Shown here piece by piece: positions 24,889-33,669 of a DNA stretch of 64,000 bases; position 1 is the stretch's first letter; every line of letters begins with the position of its first letter. This stretch comes from Streptomyces sp. NBC_01197 (lineage in GTDB: Bacteria > Actinomycetota > Actinomycetes > Streptomycetales > Streptomycetaceae). The stretch covers positions 6,583,501 to 6,647,500 of the forward strand of contig NZ_CP108569.1 in assembly GCF_036010505.1 (NCBI RefSeq). The letters are read 5' to 3'. Both the position numbers and the translations under genes were made by a program. The notes below the pieces were generated by a model. The model saw nothing but the letters and a program-made list of their open reading frames with translations. It did no database searches and was not told the origin of the DNA.

Positions 24889-26256
24889 CTAAACCCGCTG
24901 CGGTGCCGCGTTTCCGGCCGCTGCCACGGCCTCCCCCACAGGTACCCGCGCCAGCAGGAAGAAACCCAGTACGAAGAAGATCACCAGCGAGATGATCGCC
25001 GCACGGTAACTGCCGGTCAGCTGGTACGCGAGCCCGAACACCAGAGGGCCTAGCCAGCTCAGTCCGCGGTCGCTCATCTCGTACGCCGAGAAGTACTCGG
25101 CCTCCTTGCCCGCCGGCACCAGATGGGAGAAGAGCGAGCGCGAGAGCGCCTGGCTGCCGCCGAGTACCGCGCCGATCGCCGCCGCCAGAGCGAAGAACCA
25201 GACCGGCGCCCGCGCGGGCAGGAAGTACCCGGCGCCAAGGATCAGTGTCCACACGGCGAGGGAGCCGAGCACGGTGCGCTTCGCGCCGTACGTCCGCGCC
25301 AGCCGGCCCATGCCCAGCGCGCCCGCCACCGCCAGTACCTGCACCAGCAGAATCGCGGTGATCAGGGTGGTCTGGCCGAGGCCCAGCTCTTCGGATCCGT
25401 ACACGGACGCCTGCGAGATCACCGTCTGGATGCCGTCGTTGTAGACGAGGTACGCGAGCAGGAACGCGAGCGTCAGCGGATAGCGGCGCATGTCCCGCAG
25501 TGTCCGCAGGAGCTGCCGCCACCCGGCGCCGACCGCCCCACGGCCCGTGGCCGCGCCCACCCGGCGGTCGCGCAGCCCGCGCAGCGGAATCAGCGTGAAC
25601 GCGCCCCACCACACCCCGGCCGTCGCCAGGCAGATCCGTACAGCGGTGGACTCCGAGACCCCGAAACTGGCGTGGCCCGAGTAGAGCACCAGGTCCAGCA
25701 CCAGGACGAAGGCGCCCGATGTGTACCCGAAGGCCCAGCCGCGTGATGAGACGGTGTCACGCTCCTCCGGCTCCGCGATCTGCGGGAGGTAGGCGTTGTA
25801 GAGGACCATCGAGACGGCCAGCGAGGAGTTGGCCACGATCAGCAGCAGCGAGCCCAGCAGATAGCGGTCGCCGTCCAGGAAGAACATCCCGGCGGTCGCC
25901 CCGGCGCCGAGGTACGCCGCCCCCGCGAGCAGCGGCTTCTTCCGCCCTGTCCGGTCGGCGACGGCCCCCGCCAGCGGCATGACGAGCACCGCTACGACCA
26001 CGGACACCGAGACCGTGTACGCGAAGACGGACCCGGCACGCAGCGGGATGCCGAGGGGGTGGACGTAGCCCCCGGAGTCCGCCGCGGCCCTGGCGACCGA
26101 GGTCAGATACGGGCCGAGGAACACCGTGAGCACGCTGGTCGAGTAGACGGAGGACGCGAAGTCGTAGAAGTACCAGCCGTGCTGCTCGCGCTTCCGGTCG
26201 GCCGCGGTGTTCGCTTCGGCCGTGACGGCCGTGCCGTTCGCGGTACCAGCGCTCAA
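24889..26256 (-). CDS. UMF1-type MFS transporter
   Basis: A 455-residue membrane transporter with about twelve hydrophobic segments. The N-terminus HGWYFYDFASSVYSTSVLTVFLG is the UMF1/Atg22-like signature. The loop after segment two reads AGAVADRTGRKKPLL, and the second half contains GGSQALSRSLFSHLVPAGKEAEYFSAYEM, conserved in this family. TTG at 26256 is chosen because AGGGGG lies eight bases before it; GTG at 26283 is the alternative and would overlap the upstream GDPD gene. The three genes yczE-like, GDPD and this one run in the same direction with a 4-bp overlap and a short gap, so they are probably one operon. Atg22-like homologues export amino acids; the substrate here is unknown. Confidence 0.85.
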   Translation of the reverse strand: MSAGTANGTAVTAEANTAADRKREQHGWYFYDFASSVYSTSVLTVFLGPYLTSVARAAADSGGYVHPLGIPLRAGSVFAYTVSVSVVVAVLVMPLAGAVADRTGRKKPLLAGAAYLGAGATAGMFFLDGDRYLLGSLLLIVANSSLAVSMVLYNAYLPQIAEPEERDTVSSRGWAFGYTSGAFVLVLDLVLYSGHASFGVSESTAVRICLATAGVWWGAFTLIPLRGLRDRRVGAATGRGAVGAGWRQLLRTLRDMRRYPLTLAFLLAYLVYNDGIQTVISQASVYGSEELGLGQTTLITAILLVQVLAVAGALGMGRLARTYGAKRTVLGSLAVWTLILGAGYFLPARAPVWFFALAAAIGAVLGGSQALSRSLFSHLVPAGKEAEYFSAYEMSDRGLSWLGPLVFGLAYQLTGSYRAAIISLVIFFVLGFFLLARVPVGEAVAAAGNAAPQRV

Positions 26257-26273
26257 ACCGCGCCCCCTGCTCG

Positions 26274-27038
26274 TCAGTTCCACGCCCCCCGCGCGGTGAG
26301 AACCGTGCGCAGTGACTCCAGATGATCGGTCATGATGCCATCCACTCCCAGGTCGAGGAGGGCGGCCATCCGCCGGGGGTCGTTGACCGTCCAGACGTGC
26401 ACCTGGAGTCCGCGGGCGTGTGCGCTGCGTACGAAGCGCCGGTCGACCACCCGGATCCGGCCGTGGAATTCCGGAACCTGGGCGCAGACAGCGCCGGTGC
26501 GCAGGGCGGCCGGGGCCCCGTAGGAGCGCAGCCGCAGCGCCGCGATGCCGCTCATGCCGTACGAGGTGGCGAGCCGCGGACCCGCGAGCCGGGCCGCAGC
26601 CGCCACGCGCCTCTCCGAGAACGAGCCGACGCACACCCGGTCCCAGGCGTCGGTGCCGCGGATCAGCCGGATCAGCGGGGCCAGAGCGGGACCGGCCTTG
26701 ATGTCGACGTTCCAGCGGGCTTCGGGGAACTCCTCCAGGAGGTCCGCGAAGAGCGGCAGCGGTTCGGTGCCGGCCACCCGCGCCTGCCTGACCTCGCTCC
26801 ACGGCAGGGCGGCGATGGGGCCCTGCGCGTCCGTCATCCGGTCAAGTGTCGCGTCGTGGAAGGCGACGAGCCGTCCGTCGGCCGTGGCATGCACATCGGT
26901 CTCGAAGTGGCGGTAACCGGCGCGGTCCGCCCGCCGGAAGGCGGCCGCGGTGTTCTCCAGGCCGTCCGCCGAGCCGCCCCGGTGGGCGAACGGGATCGGG
27001 CCCGGGTGGTCCAGATAGGGGTGGTGGGTGCTCGTCAC
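26274..27038 (-). CDS. Glycerophosphodiester phosphodiesterase
   Basis: A 254-residue cytoplasmic GDPD that hydrolyses glycerophosphodiesters to glycerol-3-phosphate and an alcohol. Motifs: IPFAHRGGSADGLENT (catalytic His/Arg), HFETDVHATADGRLVAFHDATLDRMTD (metal-binding Glu, Asp and second His), WNVDIKAGP, and C-terminal VHVWTVNDPRRM, DGIMTDHLE. There is no signal peptide, so it acts inside the cell. GTG at 27038 overlaps the stop of the YczE-like gene (GTGA), indicating coupling. Confidence 0.93.
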   Translation of the reverse strand: MTSTHHPYLDHPGPIPFAHRGGSADGLENTAAAFRRADRAGYRHFETDVHATADGRLVAFHDATLDRMTDAQGPIAALPWSEVRQARVAGTEPLPLFADLLEEFPEARWNVDIKAGPALAPLIRLIRGTDAWDRVCVGSFSERRVAAAARLAGPRLATSYGMSGIAALRLRSYGAPAALRTGAVCAQVPEFHGRIRVVDRRFVRSAHARGLQVHVWTVNDPRRMAALLDLGVDGIMTDHLESLRTVLTARGAWN

Positions 27039-27679
27039 TCGGGAAGTATCGCCTGCGCGGTGGCGCCGGTCAGCGGCGCCCGGTCGGCGGCCGGAGTGGG
27101 CAGCGCGAACACCCGCAGGAAGATCTGGGCGAGCGGCCCGATGGAGAGGGCGTAGGCCACCGTGCCCACCCCGAGGGTCCCGCCCAGGACGAAACCGGTG
27201 GCCACGACGGCGATCTCGATGGCGGTGCGCGAGAGCCGGATCGAAAGACCGGTCAGGCGGTGCAGCCCGGTCATCAGGCCGTCCCGGGGGCCGGGGCCGA
27301 AGCGGGCGGAGATGTAGAGGCCCGTGGCCGCGCCGTTGAGCAGGATGCCCGCGGCCATCAGCGGGATCCGGCCGGGCAGGCCGTGCACGGCCGGGACCAG
27401 GTCGAGGGTCGAGTCCATGGCGATGCCGATGACGAAGACGTTGGAGACGGTGCCGAGCCCCGGGCGCTGCCTGAGCGGGATCCACAGCAGCAGTACGGCG
27501 GCACCGACGATGATCGAGACGGTGCCGATCGTCAGGCCGGTGAGCCGGGCCAGCCCCTGGTGCAGAACGCCCCACGGCTCAAGGCCGAGGCCCGCTTCGA
27601 CGAGAAGGGCGGAGCTGACTCCGTACAGCGCCAGACCGACGTAGAGCTGTACCAGCCTGCGTATGACATTCCTGGACAA
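27035..27679 (-). CDS. YczE/YitT-type membrane protein
   Basis: A 214-residue membrane protein with about five hydrophobic segments; family features include GLEPWGVLHQGLARLTG, GTVSNVFVIGIAMD and FGPGPRDGLMTGLHR. TTG at 27679 is taken because GGAGGA lies five bases upstream. YczE-family genes are recurrently paired head to head with MocR-type regulators (the YczR subgroup), exactly the arrangement here with the gene at 27788. The transported compound is unknown; a B6-, amino acid- or amine-related ligand would fit a PLP-dependent regulator, which is inference. Confidence 0.82.
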   Translation of the reverse strand: MSRNVIRRLVQLYVGLALYGVSSALLVEAGLGLEPWGVLHQGLARLTGLTIGTVSIIVGAAVLLLWIPLRQRPGLGTVSNVFVIGIAMDSTLDLVPAVHGLPGRIPLMAAGILLNGAATGLYISARFGPGPRDGLMTGLHRLTGLSIRLSRTAIEIAVVATGFVLGGTLGVGTVAYALSIGPLAQIFLRVFALPTPAADRAPLTGATAQAILPE

Positions 27680-27787
27680 TATGGTCCTCCGTGCTGGTGG
27701 GTAGGCGTAGTGGACTGGTACGTGACACTCTGTGGCTTGGAATCCGAGGCCAACCATGGCCAATTCCGGGAAGGTGGACTGAATTCC
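27680..27787. promoter_or_regulatory. Divergent yczE-mocR control region
   Basis: 108 bp holding two direct copies of GTGGACTG (27710-27717 and 27774-27781, 64 bp apart; the second overlaps the mocR ribosome binding site). A dyad with TTGGAAT (27737-27743) and AATTCC (27762-27767) arms lies between them. MocR proteins of the YczR type bind such intergenic repeats, so these are the best candidate operator halves. Confidence 0.45.
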
Positions 27788-29287
27788 ATGACGCAGTGGA
27801 CTTCGGCGGTCGGCGCGGCGCAGCTGGCCCGGCAGCTCAGCACCCAGCAGCCACGGCCGGCCGGCCCCGGTACGCGCAGGCCGCCCGCCTACCGCGCGCT
27901 CGCCGACGGCATCAGGGTGCTCGTACTCGAAGGCCGCGTCCCGGTGGCCGCACGACTGCCCGCCGAGCGGGAACTGGCGGTGGCGCTGGCGGTGAGCCGC
28001 ACCACGGTGGCCGCCGCCTACGAGGCGCTGCGCGCCGAGGGCTTCCTGGAGTCCCGCCGGGGCGCGGGCAGCTGGACCGCCGTCCCGGCCGGCAACCCGT
28101 TGCCCGCCCGTGGTCTGGAACCGCTGCCGCCCGAGACGCTCGGCTCGATGATCGACCTCGGCACCGCCGCGCTTCCCGCCCCGGAGCCCTGGCTCACCCG
28201 CTCGGTCCAGGGCGCGCTCGAAGAGCTGGCGCCGTACGCGCACACCCACGGCGACTACCCGGCGGGGCTGCCGGCGCTGCGCCAGATGCTCGCCGACCGC
28301 TATACGGAGCAGGGCATCCCGACCATGCCCGAGCAGATCATGGTGACCACGGGGGCGATGGGCGCCATGGACGCCATCTGCCACCTGTTCGCCGGGCGCG
28401 GCGAGCGCATCGCCGTCGAGTCGCCCTCGTACGCCAACATCCTCCAGCTGATGCGGGAGGCCGGGGCCCGGCTGGTGCCTGTCGCGATGGCCGAGGGGCT
28501 CAGCGGCTGGGATCTGCCCAGGTGGCGGCAGGTGCTGCGCGACGCGGCACCCCGTCTCGCCTATGTGGTGGCCGACTTCCACAACCCGACCGGCGCACTC
28601 GCCGACGAGGACCAGCGGCGCGGTCTTGTGGACGCGGCCCGCTCCGCCGGCACGGTCCTGGTCGTCGACGAGACCATGACCGAGCTGCTCCTCGACGAGG
28701 GGATCGAAATGCCGCGCCCGGTCTGCGCCTTCGACCCGGCCGGCAGCACGGTGCTGACGGTGGGCTCGGCGAGCAAGGCGTTCTGGGCCGGTATGCGGAT
28801 CGGCTGGGTGCGCGCCGCGCCCGACGTGATCCGCAGCCTGGTGTCCGCCCGGGCCTACGCCGACCTGGGCACCCCCGTGCTCGAGCAGCTGGCCGTCAAC
28901 TGGCTGATGAGTACGGGAGGCTGGGAGGAGGCCGTCTCCATCCGCCGCGCGCAGGCCAGGGAGAACCGCGACGCGCTGGTCGGTGCCGTCCGCAGGGAGC
29001 TGCCCGACTGGGAGTTCGACGTGCCGCACGGCGGGCTGACGCTCTGGGTGCGGACGGGCGGGCTCTCCGGTTCCCGGCTCGCCGAGGTCGGTGAGCGGGT
29101 CGGGGTCCGGGTGCCGTCCGGGCCCCGGTTCGGGGTCGACGGGGCCTTCGAGGGGTATGTGCGGCTGCCGTTCACCGTGGGGGGCCGGGTGGCCGACGAG
29201 GCCGCGCAGCGGCTGGCGGCCGCCGCGCGGCTGGTCGGGACCGGCGTGAGCACCGGGACCGATGCCCCACGGACGTTCGTGGCCTGA
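27788..29287 (+). CDS. MocR-family (GntR + aminotransferase fold) regulator, YczR type
   Basis: A 499-residue two-domain regulator. The GntR winged helix (about 40-110) has YRALADGIRVLVLEGRVP and LPAERELAVALAVSRTTVAAAYEALRAEGFLESRRGAGSW. A linker leads to a fold-type I aminotransferase domain with GDYPAGLPALRQMLADRY, DFHNPTGALAD (PLP Asn/Tyr region), VVDETMTEL, and the PLP-lysine motif VGSASKAFWAGMRIGW. MocR proteins use bound PLP to sense effector amines rather than for catalysis. It is divergent from the yczE-like gene, its probable target. The ATG has AAGGTGG upstream. Confidence 0.9.
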   Translation: MTQWTSAVGAAQLARQLSTQQPRPAGPGTRRPPAYRALADGIRVLVLEGRVPVAARLPAERELAVALAVSRTTVAAAYEALRAEGFLESRRGAGSWTAVPAGNPLPARGLEPLPPETLGSMIDLGTAALPAPEPWLTRSVQGALEELAPYAHTHGDYPAGLPALRQMLADRYTEQGIPTMPEQIMVTTGAMGAMDAICHLFAGRGERIAVESPSYANILQLMREAGARLVPVAMAEGLSGWDLPRWRQVLRDAAPRLAYVVADFHNPTGALADEDQRRGLVDAARSAGTVLVVDETMTELLLDEGIEMPRPVCAFDPAGSTVLTVGSASKAFWAGMRIGWVRAAPDVIRSLVSARAYADLGTPVLEQLAVNWLMSTGGWEEAVSIRRAQARENRDALVGAVRRELPDWEFDVPHGGLTLWVRTGGLSGSRLAEVGERVGVRVPSGPRFGVDGAFEGYVRLPFTVGGRVADEAAQRLAAAARLVGTGVSTGTDAPRTFVA

Positions 29288-29370
29288 CCTGGCGGCCCTC
29301 CGGCAATCCCTGACAAAAACCGGCAAACACCGGTGAACCGATTCGGCCCCCGTCGCCCGGTCGGTCCCCG

Positions 29371-31029
29371 TCAGCCCTCGGCCGCCACCGGCGCCGTCTC
29401 CAGGGACCGCGGCCCGGCCTTGAGCAGATCGGTCTTCAGCGGATCGGCCTCGGCGGGGGCCGCCTCCACGGGAACCGCTTCCACGGGGACTGCCTCCACC
29501 GGCGCGGGCGCCGGGTCCGGCCCGCCCCGCCGGCCGGGGAGCAGATCAAGTACGGCCTTGCGGTGCGCCTCACTGGTCGCGTCGTCGTACGGGTCGGGGG
29601 TGGCCGGGACCTGGAGCCGCAGCACCGGCCCGGACCCGAGCCGCGCGTAGCCGCGCCCAGGCGGGGTGCCGGGCGTCGGCGTGGTGTGGGGCGGTGTGCC
29701 GAGCAGCGCCTCGATCTGGCCTTCGGGCGCCGGTCCGAGCACGACGCGGGCGCGGGTGTGGTGCCGGACGGCGTCGCTCAGCGCGTCCACCGAGTCCGAC
29801 TGGTCGGCCACCACCACCGTGACGCTCGCCGCCCGGCCGTGCCGCAGGGGGACATGCAGCAGTTCCTGGGGGTCGGTGCGCCCGTCGGCCGCCGCCAGAT
29901 GCCCGAAGACGCTCGGCCGGTCGAACAGGATCCACAGCGGGCGCCTGGTGTCCTCGGGCGTGGGATGCCCGGCCTGCCTGGCGCGGTTGGCCGCGATCAG
30001 CCGCCGCTCGGTCTCGTGCGCCGCCCACTCCAGGGTGCTCAGCGCCCCGGTGAGTCCGCACTCGACGGCGAGCACTCCGTCGCGCCCGGTGAGGCAGGCG
30101 TACTCGCCGGTCCCGCTGCCCTCGATGATCACCACGTCGCCGTACCGCAGGGCCTGGAGCGCGATCGAGCGCAGCAGCGTGGTGGTCCCGCTGCCCGGTT
30201 CGCCCACGACGAGCAGATGCGGTTCGGTCGAGCGCGCGCCCGTCCGCCAGACGACGGGCGGTGCGTCGCTCTGGCCTTCGCTGTCCCGCACCGGCATGGT
30301 GCGCCGTACCGCGTCCGGGTCGGTGAAGCCGAGGACGGTCTCCCCGGGTCCGGTGACGAAGGGCTGCGCCGCGATCGTGGTGGACAGGGCGGGCAGCACG
30401 CTCATCGCGAGCCGGTTGCCCTCCTCGTCCCAGTCGAAGCGGTACTCGCGCCCGCGTCCGGACTTGGCGTGCAGGAGCTGCTCGATCCGGGTGCGGGACG
30501 CCGCTTCGCCGTCGGTGAAGTGCGGCGGGTAGGCGACGCGCAGCGCGGTGAGCCGCCCGTCGCCGTCGAAGATGTAGTCGCTGAACGCCTCGTCCCACGC
30601 GCCTCCGTGGCTGAAGAGGGGGGCCGGGTCGTCGGGTACGGAGAAGTACGGCACCAGGGCCTCGTACAGCGCCTGGAGCCGGGCGGTCTCCGCCTCGTCG
30701 GGCCCGGTCTTCACCCCGGTCCGCTGGTGCCCCTTCCAGGCTGCCGCGGCCATCACCGTGATCAGGGCGAGCAGCGGCCCGTACGGGATGAGCGCGACGA
30801 CCAGGACGCAGGCCGCGACGAGGAACAGCGCGGGACCGCGCCGGTCCTTGGGTGTCGCGGCCCACCTCTGCCGCCCGGCCGAGGCCAGCTTGCGCAGGCC
30901 CCGCCCGATGGTGATCAGTGGATGGAGGACGTCTGTGGCGCTGTCGGCGGCCGTCCGCGCGATCTCGCGGCTGCGGGTGATCGATGCGCTGCTGCTGCTC
31001 AGAATGCGGGGAAGTGGTCGCCGGGCCAC
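29371..31029 (-). CDS. sffA: SffA: SpoIIIE/FtsK-like sporulation septum ATPase
   Basis: A 552-residue membrane-associated protein encoded just after smeA. An N-terminal region with a double hydrophobic hairpin (about 66-100, PALFLVAACVLVVALIPYG and LLALITVMAAAAW) precedes a FtsK/SpoIIIE-type nucleotide-binding domain. The P-loop reads LLVVGEPGSGTTTLLR near residues 273-288, with Thr replacing the usual lysine. The Walker B-like stretch PLWILFDRP lacks the usual Glu. A Pro/Ala/Glu-rich tail contains tandem VEAVP repeats. In S. coelicolor SmeA recruits SffA to sporulation septa, and loss of smeA-sffA disturbs spore chromosome segregation and septation. GTG at 31029 follows AGGAGA. Confidence 0.85.
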   Translation of the reverse strand: MARRPLPRILSSSSASITRSREIARTAADSATDVLHPLITIGRGLRKLASAGRQRWAATPKDRRGPALFLVAACVLVVALIPYGPLLALITVMAAAAWKGHQRTGVKTGPDEAETARLQALYEALVPYFSVPDDPAPLFSHGGAWDEAFSDYIFDGDGRLTALRVAYPPHFTDGEAASRTRIEQLLHAKSGRGREYRFDWDEEGNRLAMSVLPALSTTIAAQPFVTGPGETVLGFTDPDAVRRTMPVRDSEGQSDAPPVVWRTGARSTEPHLLVVGEPGSGTTTLLRSIALQALRYGDVVIIEGSGTGEYACLTGRDGVLAVECGLTGALSTLEWAAHETERRLIAANRARQAGHPTPEDTRRPLWILFDRPSVFGHLAAADGRTDPQELLHVPLRHGRAASVTVVVADQSDSVDALSDAVRHHTRARVVLGPAPEGQIEALLGTPPHTTPTPGTPPGRGYARLGSGPVLRLQVPATPDPYDDATSEAHRKAVLDLLPGRRGGPDPAPAPVEAVPVEAVPVEAAPAEADPLKTDLLKAGPRSLETAPVAAEG

Positions 31030-31069
31030 ATCTGTCTCCTGGGGTGGGTGGGGGAACGGTTGCCGAGGG

Positions 31070-31264
31070 TCAGAACTTGATTCCGCCCAGCATGCTGGCC
31101 AGGCTCGCGCCGCCGGCCGTGATGCTCGGTGCGATGGCGGTACCCGCGACGTAGAAGCCGAAGAGGGCGCAGACGAGCCCGTGGGAGGCCTTGAGTCCGT
31201 CCTTCTTGAAGAAGAGGAACGCGATGACTCCCAGCAGTACGACGCCTGAGATGGAAAGGATCAT
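31070..31264 (-). CDS. smeA: SmeA: small membrane sporulation protein
   Basis: A 64-residue membrane protein with two hydrophobic segments: MILSISGVVLLGVIAFLFF, then HGLVCALFGFYVAGTAIAPS, joined by a basic loop (KKDGLKAS). ATG at 31264 has AGGAGAA six to seven bases upstream; a longer open frame to 31315 lacks this. Size, topology and the directly following SpoIIIE-like gene (40-bp gap) match the smeA-sffA operon of S. coelicolor, where SmeA localises to sporulation septa and targets SffA. The region upstream is unusually A+T-rich for this window (CTATACGATAAAAGG on the plus strand), probably a developmental promoter. Confidence 0.85.
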   Translation of the reverse strand: MILSISGVVLLGVIAFLFFKKDGLKASHGLVCALFGFYVAGTAIAPSITAGGASLASMLGGIKF

Positions 31265-31491
31265 GAGTGTTCTCCTGTTTGAGGGGACAGTCACCATGAG
31301 TTCTTCCAGGTTCACAGAAAGTATCTATACGATAAAAGGTGCAAATGGGTGAAATGTCTGGCAATTCACCCGACTGGCGGACGGAGGTGCGCGAGCGTGC
31401 CAGGCGCCGGGGCCGGGCAGTAACCTGTCGGTTCACTCGTACGGCTCACCTGCCGTACCCCGAGGTCACGGCATGGAAGGCGGTACGCGTG

Positions 31492-31884
31492 ATGAGCGAG
31501 GCTCCGGACCCCGAGGTGGTCGAGCTCGCGACGAGGGTCTTCGACCTCGCCAGGCAGGGGGAGACCGCCGCGCTCGCCGCGTACGTCGACGCGGGGGTCC
31601 CGGTGAACCTCACCAACGACCGCGGTGACACCCTCGTGATGCTCGCCGCCTATCACGGCCACGCGGAGACGGTGGAGGCCCTCATCACCCGCGGCGGACA
31701 GGCCGACCGGGCCAACGACCGGGGGCAGACCCCGCTGGCCGGAGCGGTCTTCAAGGGCGAGGACGCGGTGGTCCGCGCCCTGCTCACCGGCGGGGCCGAT
31801 CCGGAGGCAGGGACTCCGTCCGCGGTGGATACGGCGCGGATGTTTGGGAAGGCGGAGCTGGTGGAGCTGTTCGGCGCCCGTTGA
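31492..31884 (+). CDS. Ankyrin-repeat protein
   Basis: A 130-residue cytoplasmic protein made of about three ankyrin repeats: FDLARQGETAALAAYVDAGVP, NDRGDTLVMLAAYHGHAETVEALITRGG and NDRGQTPLAGAVFKGEDAVVRALLTGGADP, ending with a short capping helix (MFGKAELVELFG). Such proteins mediate protein-protein contacts; the partner is unknown. ATG at 31492 begins MSEAPDPEVV; there is no strong ribosome binding site, so start choice rests on where the repeat fold begins. It is divergent from smeA. Confidence 0.85.
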   Translation: MSEAPDPEVVELATRVFDLARQGETAALAAYVDAGVPVNLTNDRGDTLVMLAAYHGHAETVEALITRGGQADRANDRGQTPLAGAVFKGEDAVVRALLTGGADPEAGTPSAVDTARMFGKAELVELFGAR

Positions 31885-31978
31885 CCGGCCTGTCGTAAAT
31901 GTGGTCGCGGTGGCGATTTGGCTGGGTCATCATGACGTCGCGGGTCCATATCGGACCACCGACGAGAGGCAGAGGAAG

Positions 31979-32038
31979 ATGAACTGCACCAAGCAGATGG
32001 CAACGGGCGGCCGGACATGTTGTTGCGCGGCCAGGTAG
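31979..32038 (+). CDS. Cysteine-rich leader peptide candidate
   Basis: A 19-residue frame, MNCTKQMATGGRTCCCAAR, ending in TAG. It is preceded by AGAGG and GAGGAAG at good spacing and lies 47 bp before the HEAT-repeat gene. Four of nineteen residues are Cys, with a Cys-Cys-Cys run near the end. Actinobacterial genes linked to sulphur supply are sometimes preceded by short poly-Cys upstream frames that attenuate expression according to Cys-tRNA charging. The downstream gene has no obvious sulphur role, so this may be chance. Confidence 0.35.
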   Translation: MNCTKQMATGGRTCCCAAR

Positions 32039-32085
32039 TCCACGTATCCCCGGTTGCGTCTACAGCTTGATGTGAGGCCTCTTCC

Positions 32086-33504
32086 ATGATCGATCCAGTC
32101 ATAGCGCCGAGCGGCACCTTGCTCGGCCTCCTCCAGCGGGGCCGCGGCGACGGCACGCTGCACGCGCTCGCCGCACCGCGCAAGGAAGCGCTGGCCGCCC
32201 TGGACCACTGCGTCCTGAGCGACCCCCGCCACGACTGGCAGGTCGAGAACCGCTCGCTCTACTACGCGCGCCTCTACCTCGACCTCGACGGCGGACTCGG
32301 CGAGATCGAGCGGCACCTCTTCCTCCCGGACGACCACTTCGTCACCGAGGACAGCAGGACCGGGCTCGCCCTCGCCGTGCTGGGGCACCTCGCCTCGTAC
32401 GACAGGGACGACGCGCTCGCGCTGCTGCGGCGGTACGCGGCGACCGGCTCCAACTGGGCCTGGGCGCTCGACGAACTCGCCCTGCGTGACGACGACGCCG
32501 GACTGCGCGCCCTGGCCGTGCCCGTACTGGACCGGTTCCCCGCCACCCCGCAGGGCGAGGCCGAACTGGCCGCAGCCGTGCGCGACGCCTACGAGCCCCG
32601 GCCCTGGCGGCTGTGGGCCGACGACCCGCGGGAGTCGGTGGGCGCCCGCATCCGGGCCGCCGGGGAGCAGGGATCCTTCGACCGCTGGCAGCGGCAGATG
32701 CGCCCGACCGGACCCCGCCCCGGCTGGAGCGTGCAGGCAGTCTTCGACTGGGCGCAGCAGGGACTGGAGCGCGGCAGCGAACTGCATCTGCCCGCCGCCC
32801 GCTGCCTCACCGCCGTGGCCGGTCCGGGGGACCGTGCCGCGATCGTCGAGGCCGCCCGCGGCGGTACGGACGGGGCACGCTGCGCGGCGCTGCACTACCT
32901 CGCCGAGGCGCGGGACCCCGCTGTGCTCGACCTCATCGAAGCCGCGGTGGACAGCCCCTCCCGTACCGTCGCCGAGACGGCCGTGGCCGCCTTCGAGCGG
33001 ATGTGCGGCGACGAAGCGGTGGACCGGGCGCGCCGCTGGGTGCAGCGGCCCGACGCGCTGGGTGCCGCCGCCGCCGGAGTGCTCGCCCGGCGCGGCGGGG
33101 CGCAGGACGCACACCTGGTCCTCGGCGCGCTGCGCGAGACCGTGCGGGCCGACGGCCCCGACGCGGCCCTGCTCTGGACGCTCGTCGACGGTGCCGGCCG
33201 GCTCGGGATCGCCTGTGCGGCCCCCGTCCTGCGCCATGTGTACCGCGAGACGGCCTCCTCGCATCTGCGCGGCAGCGCGGCCCGCGCGCTCGCCGCCACC
33301 GACCCGTCCTTCGGCGCCGGATTCGCCGTCGAGTGTCTGTGGGACTGTGAGGAGACCACCCGGGAGGTGGCTGCCCTGCACGCCGCGACCGGCGATATCA
33401 GGGTGGTCGACCGGCTCCGCCGGCTGGCCGCCGACCCCGCCGAGGAAGCCGAGGTGCAGACCGCGGTCCGCAGCCGGATCGGCACCGAGGGGACCGCGGT
33501 CTGA
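32086..33504 (+). CDS. HEAT-repeat protein
   Basis: A 472-residue soluble all-helical protein. Successive two-helix repeats are visible from about 60 to the end, for example GLALAVLGHLASYDRDDALALLRRYAA, CAALHYLAEARDPAVLDLIEAAVDSP, TAVAAFERMCGDEAVDRARRWV and LRGSAARALAATDPSFGAGFAVECLWD. This is the HEAT/PBS-lyase-like scaffold pattern. No catalytic motif is seen. It is probably a protein-interaction or scaffold protein; the partner is unknown. ATG at 32086 has only a weak GAGG upstream. A Cys-rich mini-frame precedes it. Confidence 0.82.
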   Translation: MIDPVIAPSGTLLGLLQRGRGDGTLHALAAPRKEALAALDHCVLSDPRHDWQVENRSLYYARLYLDLDGGLGEIERHLFLPDDHFVTEDSRTGLALAVLGHLASYDRDDALALLRRYAATGSNWAWALDELALRDDDAGLRALAVPVLDRFPATPQGEAELAAAVRDAYEPRPWRLWADDPRESVGARIRAAGEQGSFDRWQRQMRPTGPRPGWSVQAVFDWAQQGLERGSELHLPAARCLTAVAGPGDRAAIVEAARGGTDGARCAALHYLAEARDPAVLDLIEAAVDSPSRTVAETAVAAFERMCGDEAVDRARRWVQRPDALGAAAAGVLARRGGAQDAHLVLGALRETVRADGPDAALLWTLVDGAGRLGIACAAPVLRHVYRETASSHLRGSAARALAATDPSFGAGFAVECLWDCEETTREVAALHAATGDIRVVDRLRRLAADPAEEAEVQTAVRSRIGTEGTAV

Positions 33505-33669
33505 CGCTGCCGGGCAGCCGCCCCACGGCCGGACGGCCCCCGGGGCGCCGGGCCGACGGCCGGTCGGCTGCGAACACGCCGGGAGGGAACTGGCCTACGC
33601 CGTGGGGCTGTTGGGACATAGGTTGGGTGCTGAACGGTACACAACTCGGCCCGAAGACGGACGGTACCC

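Noticed and set aside
27035..29326. A 763-codon minus-strand reading frame across the MocR gene
   Set aside because: Only its last 214 codons (the YczE-like protein) have membrane-protein character; the rest is the antisense shadow of mocR, common in high-GC DNA.
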